Positions 1 through 8,029 are shown, numbered from the stretch's first letter. The stretch: DNA of 16,734 bases from Saprospirales bacterium (GCA_003448025.1 DLXL01000585.1:5054-21787); one strand, 5' to 3'. Numbers and translations: made by a program. The notes: generated by a model not told the origin, from the sequence alone.

Positions 1-749
1 GCATTGGAAACAGCAAGAGAATCCATGCCCCTTGTGTAATAAACAGAATCCAACATCAACTTTTGCTGCATTACTACCATGCGGGTTTTCATTTGTTCTT
101 CAGTCAGATTTTCCAATTCGGCTTCCTTGGCGGCGAGTGCATCTTGTAAAGCTTTACTGCTTTGAAGCATTTTAGCTTGTTCTTCTCTGAACTTTATCTG
201 ATTTTCCAGCAGTTGTCGCTGGGCATCAGTTAGCTCCTTCTGGATTTCCTGACGGTTAACTGGTGCGTCTTCTGTTAGGGTTCCGCCACTTTTGATACGA
301 AGTATCTGGACGTCATATTGTTGCACCAATTGGGGTTTTCCTGCACTTTTTGCAATCGTTTTAAGGCTTTCAAGGTTATCAAGTGCCAGGGTATTGTTCT
401 GGATTCGCTGTGTCCGGAGAATGGCAAGACTTTGTTCAAATTTCCGGTCTGCCCGTTTTTTTCCAGCCAACAGCAAAGCTTTACCTTCCCTGTTCATGGC
501 ATTGGCGCGGAGTTCAGGAAGTCGCAATCTTTCGGCCAAATCTTCTGCATCATCGGCTGAAGCAATGGCTTTTTCCAAATCCCCGGCATACATTTGGGCG
601 TCAGCCAGTGCAATAAGCGCTTCAATTTTAGCAGCGCCTTTTGCATTTGCCGCCTCCGTTTCCAACTGTTTGATTTTGTTGGATTGAGCCCAAATATTTT
701 GGCCAGCCAACATCAAGCAGAGCATAAATAAGATTGCTTTCCTGTTCAC
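1..749 (-). CDS. Secreted helical-repeat/coiled-coil protein, 3' part cut by window edge
   Basis: An open frame runs on the minus strand from a GTG at 747-749 to the left edge (249 codons visible, no stop). The N-terminus, MNRKAILFMLCLMLAGQNIW followed by Ala-Gln, is a clean signal peptide. Residues ~23-150 are Ala/Leu/Glu-rich helical pairs that look like tetratricopeptide repeats, and ~165-235 are strongly charged coiled-coil sequence rich in Gln, Glu, Lys and Leu. In Bacteroidota this order (signal peptide, TPR-like repeats, coiled coil) often precedes a membrane segment and a histidine kinase, SpoIIE/PP2C phosphatase or nucleotide cyclase domain, but none of that is visible here, so the output domain is unknown. 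An internal ATG at codon 9 would shorten the signal peptide and lose its basic residues, so GTG is preferred. The gene lies 32 bp downstream of the fucosidase in the same direction and may be co-transcribed with it. Confidence 0.75.
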   Translation of the reverse strand, partial: MNRKAILFMLCLMLAGQNIWAQSNKIKQLETEAANAKGAAKIEALIALADAQMYAGDLEKAIASADDAEDLAERLRLPELRANAMNREGKALLLAGKKRADRKFEQSLAILRTQRIQNNTLALDNLESLKTIAKSAGKPQLVQQYDVQILRIKSGGTLTEDAPVNRQEIQKELTDAQRQLLENQIKFREEQAKMLQSSKALQDALAAKEAELENLTEEQMKTRMVVMQQKLMLDSVYYTRGMDSLAVSN

Positions 750-781
750 AACGCAAAATTTAAAGTGGTGACGAAGTAGTA

Positions 782-2944
782 TTAATGTCCAAGCATGGCG
801 CTTTCAATGGATCTTTTAGCCTCTCCCAATGGGGCATAATGGACTTTAAGATTTGCATCCCCGCCAGAGTTGAAGTAAATAATGCGAATGGAGTGCCATC
901 CTTTTTGCAAATGAGCAATGCCTGATTTTTCAACAGTTCCATGATCACCATCATTGTTGACTACAACATCGCCATCGATAGAGAGAATGGAGCCGTCATC
1001 AGAGGTGGTCCAGAACTCATATCCACCTGTTTCAGGAACATTGATATAGCCTTTCCAGATCATACCGCATTTTCCTGTTTTGCAGGTAGGGTCCAGTTCA
1101 ATTTTTGTCACATCTTCTGCCCTTTCCAGATTTCCTCTCAGGATTTTGTCTGAAGTATATTTTTCATCCTCAATGGTGCGCAACTCTTCCCGCAAACCTG
1201 TTGCAGGTTCTCTTAGCATGTTTTGCGCAGGCATGATCCGGAATACCTTGACCTGCACAGAATCTACATTGCTGGCAATCAAACCAGGCTTATAGGCTCT
1301 TGCTTTTATCGTAGCAGCAGTGGCTGGTGTAAGAGGAGTGGTATAGGTTGGAGAAGTTTCGGAGGGTTCTCTTCCATCCGTAGTGTAGCGAATAACAGCG
1401 CCTGCTGTGCTTGTGCTCAGTTTGACTGTAGGCTTCACGGTTTCAGGATCATAAAACACTTCCAATTTTGGCTTTGCCACATAATCTCCGTAACCACTGA
1501 TTTTAACCACAAACGCATGGCCTGATTTGATCTTGTTAGGGTTGTATTCCGGAAGGGTAATTACCATGTTGCCTGCCAGATTTTCGGCCTTGACCTTTTC
1601 TTTGGTAGCCAAAAAAGTGACTTCAGCTCCTGTTGCAGGCAATTGCAACCCTTTTAATACAAGCTTTTTATCGTTAGGATAACGCGGGAAAATAGCGTAA
1701 ACTGCTTTGGTTTTCGGATTCCAGGTATAGAATACTTCCTTGACAGCAAAACCATTATCCGGATCAACCGTTTGCTTTAATAACGCATCAATATGCCCTT
1801 TTACGCTCGGATCAGGCTTCCAGTCGCGTCTGCCTGCACTCCACTGTGAAGTTGTTTTCCAGCGGCGGGTATTGAAGATGGCCTCCCCGTTGATATTTAA
1901 CCATTTGCCGATTTCAAGCAGGCGTTCCTGCATAATGGGTGGAATCTTTCCATGAGCATCGGGGCCAATATCCAGCAAAAAGTTGCCCCCCCGGGATACC
2001 TTATCCACCAGGTGCAATACCAAAGATTGCGCGCTGTTGTAATCCCAGGCGTCTTCATGCCGGTTGTATCCATAGGAAGCACCCATGCCTCTGCTTTCTT
2101 CCCATGCATGGTCTTCGAAGTCAAGATCCGGTTGATATTCTGGGGTGTAGATCCCTCCGTGTCTAAATCTGGTATCGCTTCCCCAGCGATCATTGGCAAC
2201 TATATAATCTTTAACCGAGCTTTCATTATATAACCAACTCATGAATTGAGGGGTTTGCCATACCTCTGACGGAGCGTCCCAGTCACCGTCAGACCAAATA
2301 ACCCATGGTTCATAACGCTGGATTAGTTCGTATAGTTGAGGCATGGCATGCTCCTTGGCATATTGAGCTTTGTCGTACTGCCAAATTGGATTAAACCATT
2401 CATATAGAGAAAAGTACAATCCGGGCTTAACTTTGGTTTTGTTGAGGGATTCGAAAAGCTCACCAACCAAGTCGCGCCCCGGGCCACGAACTTCAGCATT
2501 CCATGGCATGCCCCAGGTTCTGTTGGCGTCTTCGTTAGGCCAAAGGCAGAATCCATCATGATGTTTGGAAGTGAGCACTACATATTTAGCCCCTGCCCGT
2601 TCAAAGAGCCTTGCCCAATCGTCGGGGTTATATAGTTCCGCGTGGAAGTCGTCGGCAAGATCATAATAACTGCGATCCCCATAATTGACTTCATGAAACT
2701 GCTTGACCTTTCCTTTGTGTGAATTGTTTTCTAAAGAATGCTGGTACCATTCCGCATAATTTCCTTTTGCGGTAAATGCAGGAACAGAATATACCCCCCA
2801 GTGGATAAAGATACCAAACTTGGCATCAAGCCACCATTCAGGCGTTGGCCTGGAATCAAGCGATTCCCATTCTGGTGTGTACGTCTTTTGTGCATAAAGA
2901 TGTAAAAAAAGAAAGGCAAACAAGGAAGTCAGTAGGATGCGCAT
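782..2944 (-). CDS. Secreted GH29 alpha-L-fucosidase with CHB_HEX_C-like and PA14 modules
   Basis: 720 residues. A signal peptide (residues 1-19, ending Tyr-Ala-Gln) sends it to the periplasm or cell surface. Residues ~25-360 form the GH29 barrel, a retaining hydrolase that removes terminal alpha-L-fucose. Diagnostic blocks are GIFIHWGVYSVPAF near residue 44, SKHHDGFCLWP near 126 and WSDGDW at 217-222, where Asp219 (positions 2288-2290) matches the nucleophile of the family. WEES at 281-284 lies where the human enzyme has its proposed acid/base, making Glu282 the best candidate. The active-site region resembles animal FUCA1 and the broad-specificity GH29-A group. Residues ~380-485 are the usual C-terminal beta domain, ~490-568 resemble the chitobiase/hexosaminidase C-terminal module (RYTTDGREPS), and ~580-712 resemble a PA14 module (GGYEFWTTSDDGS). 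No T9SS sorting domain is present. A degenerate -7 element (TACTTTG on the minus strand, 2983-2989) lies ~40 bp upstream. Substrate linkage cannot be read from sequence. Confidence 0.95.
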   Translation of the reverse strand: MRILLTSLFAFLFLHLYAQKTYTPEWESLDSRPTPEWWLDAKFGIFIHWGVYSVPAFTAKGNYAEWYQHSLENNSHKGKVKQFHEVNYGDRSYYDLADDFHAELYNPDDWARLFERAGAKYVVLTSKHHDGFCLWPNEDANRTWGMPWNAEVRGPGRDLVGELFESLNKTKVKPGLYFSLYEWFNPIWQYDKAQYAKEHAMPQLYELIQRYEPWVIWSDGDWDAPSEVWQTPQFMSWLYNESSVKDYIVANDRWGSDTRFRHGGIYTPEYQPDLDFEDHAWEESRGMGASYGYNRHEDAWDYNSAQSLVLHLVDKVSRGGNFLLDIGPDAHGKIPPIMQERLLEIGKWLNINGEAIFNTRRWKTTSQWSAGRRDWKPDPSVKGHIDALLKQTVDPDNGFAVKEVFYTWNPKTKAVYAIFPRYPNDKKLVLKGLQLPATGAEVTFLATKEKVKAENLAGNMVITLPEYNPNKIKSGHAFVVKISGYGDYVAKPKLEVFYDPETVKPTVKLSTSTAGAVIRYTTDGREPSETSPTYTTPLTPATAATIKARAYKPGLIASNVDSVQVKVFRIMPAQNMLREPATGLREELRTIEDEKYTSDKILRGNLERAEDVTKIELDPTCKTGKCGMIWKGYINVPETGGYEFWTTSDDGSILSIDGDVVVNNDGDHGTVEKSGIAHLQKGWHSIRIIYFNSGGDANLKVHYAPLGEAKRSIESAMLGH

Positions 2945-3019
2945 ATAATTGTATTCTAGAATGGTGGTTTGGATTTCGGCTGCAAAGTATTCATTTTCAG
3001 GAGATAAAAAGAAATAGAC

Positions 3020-3547
3020 TCAGGAAATTGCTCTTTTAATCTGCCTTTTGTGTCGGTTAAAATGTGTGGATAAAAACGAAATGGTTTGTAGCCAGCTGAT
3101 CAATCCAATTATGGGATGGCGATATACAGCCTTGTTCAGTAGATTTTCAGGCATCGATTCAAAGAAAAACGTCCAGTCTGACCTCGTTTTCATCCATCTC
3201 GATTTAACAGATTCCAGGGTGTCTGTTTCAGGTATTTTGTCACTTCCGGCTGATTTTGGCGCTTTAAATTTGATAGGCAAGGCCAATGTGGTTTTTAAGA
3301 GTAACATTTTGAGTCCCGCTAACCATCCAGGAGGTTTTAATTCCGGATCAAAACTTAGCTTTTTACGGAGGTAAGCCATGGCATTTTCCTCCACCAAAAT
3401 CAGATGGTGAATGGTTTGAATGGCCGACCATCCCTGGTCTGACGGCTTTCGATTAAGGTGTAAGTCGGAACAACCGCTCAATTCTTTTAACAGATCAGCT
3501 ACTTCTTTGCTGTATGCTTCGTTGGCCCTGATAATGCTCTCCTTCAT
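3020..3547 (-). CDS. DinB-family (DinB_2-like) four-helix protein
   Basis: 175 residues with no signal peptide, so cytoplasmic. The size, the helical character, the early GWSAIQTIHHLILVEENA block and the late STHFNRHKRQIKR block fit the DinB/YfiT superfamily, whose members bind a divalent metal with one His from helix 2 and two from the last helix. Candidate ligands are His47 or His48, His162 and His166, the last two spaced H-x3-H as the fold requires. The family includes mycothiol- and bacillithiol-dependent transferases and many proteins of unknown role; nothing here picks a substrate. It is transcribed divergently from folK across a 107 bp gap, and lies 75 bp upstream of the fucosidase in the same direction. 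A promoter-like element 20 bp before the ATG supports this start. Confidence 0.8.
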   Translation of the reverse strand: MKESIIRANEAYSKEVADLLKELSGCSDLHLNRKPSDQGWSAIQTIHHLILVEENAMAYLRKKLSFDPELKPPGWLAGLKMLLLKTTLALPIKFKAPKSAGSDKIPETDTLESVKSRWMKTRSDWTFFFESMPENLLNKAVYRHPIIGLISWLQTISFLSTHFNRHKRQIKRAIS

Positions 3548-3566
3548 GATGCAATTTTATCTATAA

Positions 3567-3595
3567 CGAAGGTATGGGCTTCGGAATAAATCAAA
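3567..3595 (-). promoter_or_regulatory. Bacteroidota-type promoter for the DinB-family gene
   Basis: Read on the minus strand, TTTG (3592-3595) is followed after 17 bases by TACCTTCG (3567-3574), one change from the Bacteroidota -7 consensus TAnnTTTG; spacing is slightly short of the usual ~19-21. The start codon follows about 20 bases later. The element faces away from the folK -7 element at 3612-3619. Confidence 0.45.
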
Positions 3596-3611
3596 GGCAA
3601 AACTCTTTTGC

Positions 3612-3619
3612 TACCTTTG
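3612..3619 (+). promoter_or_regulatory. -7 promoter element upstream of folK
   Basis: TACCTTTG is a perfect match to the Bacteroidota -7 consensus TAnnTTTG. No convincing -33 TTTG lies at the right distance. Transcription would start near 3626, downstream of the ATG at 3574, so that upstream in-frame ATG cannot be the start; the ATG at 3655 would give a ~29 nt leader. Confidence 0.55.
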
Positions 3620-3654
3620 CACGACGCAGCAACAGAAGTGCTGCCACCAACAAC

Positions 3655-4161
3655 ATGCAAACATTTGGACAGAAAAAATACATTAACGTATTTCTTAGCA
3701 TTGGGAGTAACATAGGCGACCGCATGACCAATCTTCGGCAAGCCTTGGGTTTGATTGAGAAAAACATTGGTAAAGTTGCCAAGAAAAGCCATATTTATGA
3801 AACACAACCCTGGGGAGAGCCTAATCAGGATGCCTTTCTGAATCAGGTCGTGATGATCAATACTTCACTTGAGCCTCGTGAAATGCTGGAAAAAATCACG
3901 AGGATAGAGCGGGAAATGGGTAGGGAAAGGAAAGAAAAATGGGGCCCCAGAATCATTGACGTGGATATTTTATTCTATGGCAAGCGAATTATTCGTGATA
4001 AAGGTCTTGAAATACCTCATCCTGAATTACACAAACGGGGTTTTGTGTTGGTTCCTATGATGGAAATTGCGCCAGAGTTTGAACACCCCATTCTGCTGAA
4101 GCAAATAGATGAGTTGTATATGGATTGTGAGGATAATAATGATGTGGTAATGCTGGACTAA
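3655..4161 (+). CDS. folK: 2-amino-4-hydroxy-6-hydroxymethyldihydropteridine pyrophosphokinase (HPPK)
   Basis: HPPK transfers pyrophosphate from ATP to 6-hydroxymethyl-7,8-dihydropterin, the step before dihydropteroate synthase in folate synthesis; it is cytosolic. From the ATG at 3655 the protein is 168 residues, close to the ~160 usual for the family. Family blocks are plain: FLSIGSNIGDR (13-23), TQPWGEPNQDAFLNQV (~50-65), the Mg-binding GPRIIDVDILFYG (97-109, Asp102 and Asp104) and IPHPELHKRGFVLVPMMEIAP (two pieces, 120-140). The frame is open 27 codons further up to an ATG at 3574, but that extension is low-complexity, has no family similarity and overlaps the -7 element. A deoxynucleoside kinase gene starts 6 bp after the stop, so the two are very likely one transcript. 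Confidence 0.95.
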   Translation: MQTFGQKKYINVFLSIGSNIGDRMTNLRQALGLIEKNIGKVAKKSHIYETQPWGEPNQDAFLNQVVMINTSLEPREMLEKITRIEREMGRERKEKWGPRIIDVDILFYGKRIIRDKGLEIPHPELHKRGFVLVPMMEIAPEFEHPILLKQIDELYMDCEDNNDVVMLD

Positions 4162-4167
4162 CAGGAT

Positions 4168-4806
4168 ATGAGCGTTCCATACCCGTTTATCGCTATTGAA
4201 GGCAACATTGGAGCTGGCAAAACGACCCTTTGCCATTTGTTATCCGAGCGTTTGGGTTGCTCACTCGTGCTTGAGCAATTTACAGACAATCCTTTCTTAC
4301 CGCCCTTTTATGAACAACCAGAGCGTTATGCTTTCCCGGTTGAGTTGTTTTTCATGACAGAGAGGCATAAGCAGTTATTGGAACACTTCAGCAATCCTGA
4401 TCTGTTCCGAAACTTTACGGTTGCGGATTATTTCTTTGTAAAAACATTGTTATTTGCTAAAAACAACCTCAGTGAAGAGGAATTCAGATTGTTTCAGCGG
4501 CTTTTTTCTGTGCTGAATGCCACATTTCCTAAACCAGATTTATTATTATACCTGCACAGACCTGTGGAGGTACTGCTTCAACATATCAAAAAAAGGGGAA
4601 GGAGTATAGAACAACAGATCTCGGCAGATTATCTAACTGAAATCCAGGAAGCCTATTTTGAGTATTTGAAAACGGAATCCGATACGCCAGTGGTCATACT
4701 GGATTTGGGGGGAGTTGACTTTCAGCGGGATCCTGAAAATTTCAAAGCTATTTTGGAAGTGATACAAGCCCCCCACCCTGTCGGTGTTAAGCGAATCAGA
4801 TTATAA
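4168..4806 (+). CDS. Deoxynucleoside kinase (dAdo/dGuo kinase type)
   Basis: 212 residues, cytosolic. It phosphorylates deoxynucleosides at the 5' position with ATP for dNTP salvage. Seen in the sequence: P-loop GNIGAGKT (residues 12-19) straight after strand 1; Glu36 in LEQF, the position of the substrate-binding/catalytic Glu region; a TERHKQLL block; a VADYFFVKTLLFAKNNL helix; strand PDLLLYLHRP; and the LID-like KKRGRSIEQQI with arginines that contact phosphates. The length and motif order fit bacterial deoxyadenosine/deoxyguanosine kinases of the dNK family; which base it prefers cannot be told. It follows folK by 6 bp, and its last 6 bases overlap the end of the convergent membrane-protein gene. 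Confidence 0.9.
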   Translation: MSVPYPFIAIEGNIGAGKTTLCHLLSERLGCSLVLEQFTDNPFLPPFYEQPERYAFPVELFFMTERHKQLLEHFSNPDLFRNFTVADYFFVKTLLFAKNNLSEEEFRLFQRLFSVLNATFPKPDLLLYLHRPVEVLLQHIKKRGRSIEQQISADYLTEIQEAYFEYLKTESDTPVVILDLGGVDFQRDPENFKAILEVIQAPHPVGVKRIRL

Positions 4807-5523
4807 CCTTTGATTTGTTGTGCCAGCTGTTGCTTCTGCTCCTAATAAAAAGCACCAAAATGCGCTACACATAATCAGATGTGCAAAGTCAAAAAAGCTG
4901 AACCACACACCCAGGGAAATCTTGCCGATATGAAATAGAACGGCAGATACTAGCAACCCGATACCCCAAAGCATATACCTGCTTGTTTCGTTACCAGTTT
5001 TTTGGAATAATGACCATTCCAGTGGCAATATCAAACTAAATAGCCCAAAGGCTGCATGAAATTCCACAATTGGGAACCATATGGCCCCGATTAACCAGAA
5101 TGAGGCAGCCAAAAGTGAAAGACTATTAAGCCAGGAAAGTTTTTGCGTGTACACGCCATTTCCGATTCTGGCATTCCGGTAAATGCTGGCTTGAGCCAGC
5201 GCTGCCAAAGCAACCATGCCAAGCATCCAACCCGGTACTTTAAACGCAAATGGGAGCAGATATAAAAACAAATGCCCTACAACTGATCCTAAAAAGGCAG
5301 AAATGCCCATTAGAAGGAAAAACAGGCGAAAATATACCAGCTCAGGATGAACTATAGCTAGTTTTTGCAACCGAAACCAGGCCACTAGGCATACCAGCGC
5401 CATTATCAGACTGGTAAGTGCAATCACAGGTTCGCCTAATCTTAATCCTCCAAAAATCAAATCCGGCTGATAATTATTGGTCAACAATACCTCCATGAGC
5501 GCTAAGGTAAGGCCCTGAATCAA
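4801..5523 (-). CDS. Multi-pass inner-membrane protein, about seven TM segments
   Basis: 240 residues, not a family I can name with certainty. Hydrophobic stretches at about 33-50, 66-90, 98-112, 133-150, 154-172, 183-199 and 207-228 suggest six to seven membrane spans, with a short C-terminal tail. The polar residues buried in these spans include Glu31, Ser80-x3-His84, His156, His198 and FDFAH (Asp212, His215). This pattern loosely recalls the CREST superfamily of membrane hydrolases (alkaline ceramidase-like, Ser-x3-His in one span and Asp/His in later ones), but the last His-x3-His pair of ceramidases is absent, so that is only a suggestion. The gene is convergent with the nucleoside kinase (6 bp overlap of stop regions) and divergent from ruvB (93 bp gap). 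The ATG at 5521-5523 is the first in frame. Confidence 0.75.
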   Translation of the reverse strand: MIQGLTLALMEVLLTNNYQPDLIFGGLRLGEPVIALTSLIMALVCLVAWFRLQKLAIVHPELVYFRLFFLLMGISAFLGSVVGHLFLYLLPFAFKVPGWMLGMVALAALAQASIYRNARIGNGVYTQKLSWLNSLSLLAASFWLIGAIWFPIVEFHAAFGLFSLILPLEWSLFQKTGNETSRYMLWGIGLLVSAVLFHIGKISLGVWFSFFDFAHLIMCSAFWCFLLGAEATAGTTNQRL

Positions 5524-5616
5524 CTTTAATGAAGAGGTTCACAAGATAAATTTTGATTTCAAAACAAAATATTTGAATTTTGCCCTGCAATAAGCAACAT
5601 AAAAATCTATTTAAAG

Positions 5617-6633
5617 GTGTCAAAAGCACTTGCACAAGAACAAGGCGGTAACGAGGATAAACTTGTTGAAAAAGCGCTGCGCCCCAAGCTGCTGGATGAA
5701 TTCAGCGGACAGCGAAAAATAGTGGACAACCTTCAAGTGTTCATTCAGGCCGCCAAGCAAAGGGGTGATGCATTGGATCATGTCTTGTTGCATGGGCCTC
5801 CGGGACTGGGCAAAACAACGCTTTCGCATATCATCACCAATGAGATTGGCGCAAGCCTGAAACTAACTTCCGGGCCTGTATTGGAAAAGCCTGGCGATCT
5901 GGCAGGATTGTTGACCAATCTGGAACCTGGGGATGTATTGTTTATTGATGAAATCCACAGGTTAAACACGGTGGTTGAAGAATACTTGTATTCCGCGATG
6001 GAGGATTACAGGATTGATATTATGATTGACTCCGGGCCTAGTGCAAGAAGCATTCAGATCACACTCAATCCGTTTACTCTGATAGGAGCCACCACTCGAA
6101 TGGGACTATTAACCTCGCCATTGCGAGCCAGATTTGGCATAACATGCCACCTGGATTATTATGATGTGCCCACCCTGGAACGAATTATCAACCGATCGGC
6201 TGCTATCCTGGAAATTTCGATTTCTCCGGAAGGCGCTCATGAAATTGCTCGTAGAAGTCGTGGTACACCACGAATCGCCAATGCATTATTGAGAAGGATC
6301 CGGGATTTTGCACAAATTAAAGGTAATGGTTCTGTGGATCAGGAAATAGCTCGTTATGGTCTTGCTGCCTTGGATGTGGATGAATCAGGATTAGATGATA
6401 TGGATATCCGCATACTCAACACTATTGTCCACAAGTTTAAAGGAGGACCGGTTGGATTGACCACAATTGCTACTGCCGTTGGCGAAGCAGCTGGTACAAT
6501 TGAAGAAGTCCACGAGCCTTTTCTAATTATGGAAGGGTTTATTCAAAGAACCCCCCGTGGCCGTATTGCTACCGAAAAGGCTTATAAACATATTGGAGCC
6601 GTTCCTCCCCGCAAGGAAGGAACATTGTTTTGA
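5617..6633 (+). CDS. ruvB: Holliday junction branch-migration ATPase RuvB
   Basis: RuvB forms hexameric AAA+ rings that drive branch migration with RuvA. The 338-residue protein shows Walker A GPPGLGKT (60-67), Walker [11 protein letters not shown] (Asp111, Glu112), sensor 1 IGATTR (156-161), the arginine-finger block SPLRARFG (167-174), sensor 2 [18 protein letters not shown], and the C-terminal winged-helix ending [16 protein letters not shown]. Length is typical. The start is GTG at 5617-5619: no in-frame ATG lies near the N-terminus, and the family N-terminus ([13 protein letters not shown]) begins at residue 20, so the GTG is required. No clear Shine-Dalgarno sequence precedes it. ubiX follows after 42 bp on the same strand, without a terminator between. 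Confidence 0.97.
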   Translation: MSKALAQEQGGNEDKLVEKALRPKLLDEFSGQRKIVDNLQVFIQAAKQRGDALDHVLLHGPPGLGKTTLSHIITNEIGASLKLTSGPVLEKPGDLAGLLTNLEPGDVLFIDEIHRLNTVVEEYLYSAMEDYRIDIMIDSGPSARSIQITLNPFTLIGATTRMGLLTSPLRARFGITCHLDYYDVPTLERIINRSAAILEISISPEGAHEIARRSRGTPRIANALLRRIRDFAQIKGNGSVDQEIARYGLAALDVDESGLDDMDIRILNTIVHKFKGGPVGLTTIATAVGEAAGTIEEVHEPFLIMEGFIQRTPRGRIATEKAYKHIGAVPPRKEGTLF

Positions 6634-6675
6634 ATATAAAGTCGAACCTTCCTGCACCGGCTCTGTTTACCAAAC

Positions 6676-7242
6676 ATGAAACTCATCATTGCTATAACAG
6701 GCTCTTCCGGTTCCATTTACGCTAAAGTACTCATGGATCGTCTGGTCCAACTCCAATCCCAATGGGAAAAAGTAGGTGTTGTCTTGTCAGACAATGCTGT
6801 GATCAACTGGAACCTGGAAATTGGTGAAGAGGATTTTAGTAAGTACCCGTTCGATTTTTATAAAAAAAATGATTTCTACGCTCCTTTTGCATCCGGATCT
6901 GCGAAGTACAATACAATGATTGTATGTCCCTGCTCCATGGGTACCTTATCCAGAATAGCTACCGGAATCAGCAATGATCTGGTAACCAGGGCAGCAGATG
7001 TAGTGTTGAAAGAAAGGCGAAGATTAATCCTGGTAACCCGTGATACGCCCCTAAGTCTGATTCATATCAACAATATGAAAGCCGTCACGGAAAGCGGCGG
7101 TATCATTTGTCCTGCCAGCCCGTCTTTTTATTCCCGACCCACCACCGTGGCAGAAATTGCCGGAACGGTGGTGGATCGGGTATTAGACCTGGCAGGATTC
7201 CAGCAACAGGTATATCGCTGGGGCGAGATGGATGATCAGTGA
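6676..7242 (+). CDS. ubiX: Flavin prenyltransferase UbiX
   Basis: UbiX joins a dimethylallyl group to FMN to make prenylated FMN, the cofactor of UbiD-type decarboxylases; it is a cytosolic flavoprotein that forms dodecamers. The 188-residue protein has the N-terminal FMN-binding ITGSSGSIYAKVL (7-19), CPCSMGTLSRIATG (84-97), the long diagnostic block from NDLVTRAADVVLKERRR to TPLSLIHINNM (100-134), and PASPSFYSRP (146-155) with the Tyr and Arg that bind the prenyl phosphate. No ubiD partner is in the window. The stop codon lies 3 bp from the stop of the convergent tpiA, and both stops sit inside a short inverted repeat (7240-7253). Confidence 0.95.
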   Translation: MKLIIAITGSSGSIYAKVLMDRLVQLQSQWEKVGVVLSDNAVINWNLEIGEEDFSKYPFDFYKKNDFYAPFASGSAKYNTMIVCPCSMGTLSRIATGISNDLVTRAADVVLKERRRLILVTRDTPLSLIHINNMKAVTESGGIICPASPSFYSRPTTVAEIAGTVVDRVLDLAGFQQQVYRWGEMDDQ

Positions 7243-7245
7243 AGA

Positions 7246-8001
7246 TCACTTCATAGCCGCAACAATTACAGCAAAATCATCCGCTTTTAAGGACGCTCCG
7301 CCTATCAGACCTCCATCTACATCAGGTTGTGATAACAGTTCTGCCGCATTTTGAGCGTTGCAGGATCCGCCATAAAGTATGCTGGTACTATCAGCTACAC
7401 CCTTACCGTATTTTTTGGCTATAAGTACCCGGATTGCATGGTGCATTTCCTGGGCCTGCTGACTAGAGGCGGTTCGTCCGGTGCCGATAGCCCAGATTGG
7501 CTCATAAGCAATAACTACCTTTCTGAAATCTGCTTCATTCAGATGAAAAAGACTTGCTTTCAATTGCTTGGCCACATAACCAACATGGGTATCCACTTCC
7601 CGAATGTGTAAGGGTTCTCCGCAACAGAAGATTGGTCGCATTCCTTTGGAAAGCACCACATTCACTTTGGCAGCCAGCACATCGTTTTTCTCCTTGAAAT
7701 ACTGTCGTCTTTCAGAATGTCCAATAATCACAAATTCGCAACCCACTGAAGCGAGCATATTGGCCGACACCTCGCCAGTATATGCTCCTTTTTCTTCCTG
7801 GTGGCAATTTTGAGCTCCAAGATGGAAGTGCTTGCGCACTTTCAGCATTTTACCAATTTCTTTTAAGTGTGTAAGGGGAGGAGCAATGACAACCAACCCC
7901 TTTGGTTTGTCAATTTTTTCCAAAATCAACCTGGTAAGTTCGATTCCTTCCTCCAGGGTTTGGTTCATTTTCCAGTTTCCGGCTACAATTTGCTGGCGCA
8001 T
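7246..8001 (-). CDS. tpiA: Triosephosphate isomerase
   Basis: Interconverts dihydroxyacetone phosphate and glyceraldehyde 3-phosphate in glycolysis and gluconeogenesis; a cytosolic dimer with a TIM-barrel fold. In the 251 residues the complete active site is visible: Asn9 and Lys11 in AGNWKMN, His95 in IGHSERR, catalytic Glu167 in AYEPIWAIGTG (which also holds mobile loop 6), and the phosphate-binding YGGS (210-213) and IGGASL (233-238). Length is typical. It is convergent with ubiX and lies downstream of the giant gene on the same strand, but a rho-independent terminator separates them, so it has its own transcript. A TACCTTCG element is 20 bp before the ATG. Confidence 0.98.
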   Translation of the reverse strand: MRQQIVAGNWKMNQTLEEGIELTRLILEKIDKPKGLVVIAPPLTHLKEIGKMLKVRKHFHLGAQNCHQEEKGAYTGEVSANMLASVGCEFVIIGHSERRQYFKEKNDVLAAKVNVVLSKGMRPIFCCGEPLHIREVDTHVGYVAKQLKASLFHLNEADFRKVVIAYEPIWAIGTGRTASSQQAQEMHHAIRVLIAKKYGKGVADSTSILYGGSCNAQNAAELLSQPDVDGGLIGGASLKADDFAVIVAAMK

Positions 8002-8021
8002 GGTTTAGATATAGTTTTGCG

Positions 8022-8029
8022 CGAAGGTA
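8022..8029 (-). promoter_or_regulatory. -7 promoter-like element upstream of tpiA
   Basis: The minus strand reads TACCTTCG, one change from TAnnTTTG and identical to the element before the DinB-family gene. It would give a leader of roughly 14 nt. No -33 TTTG was found at the right spacing (a TTTTG lies only 13-14 bases upstream). Confidence 0.4.

Noticed and set aside
292..687. Plus-strand ORF of 131 codons near the left edge
   Set aside because: It is antisense to the secreted helical-repeat gene, whose signal peptide and heptad-like pattern are far more convincing.
3574..3654. Upstream in-frame ATG extending folK by 27 residues
   Set aside because: The extension has no HPPK similarity and covers the -7 element TACCTTTG; the ATG at 3655 fits both promoter and family length.
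7240..7253. Inverted repeat TGAAG-ATCA-CTTCA at the ubiX/tpiA junction as a bidirectional terminator
   Set aside because: The stem has only five base pairs and no T tract follows on either strand; it largely consists of the two stop codons and their context.
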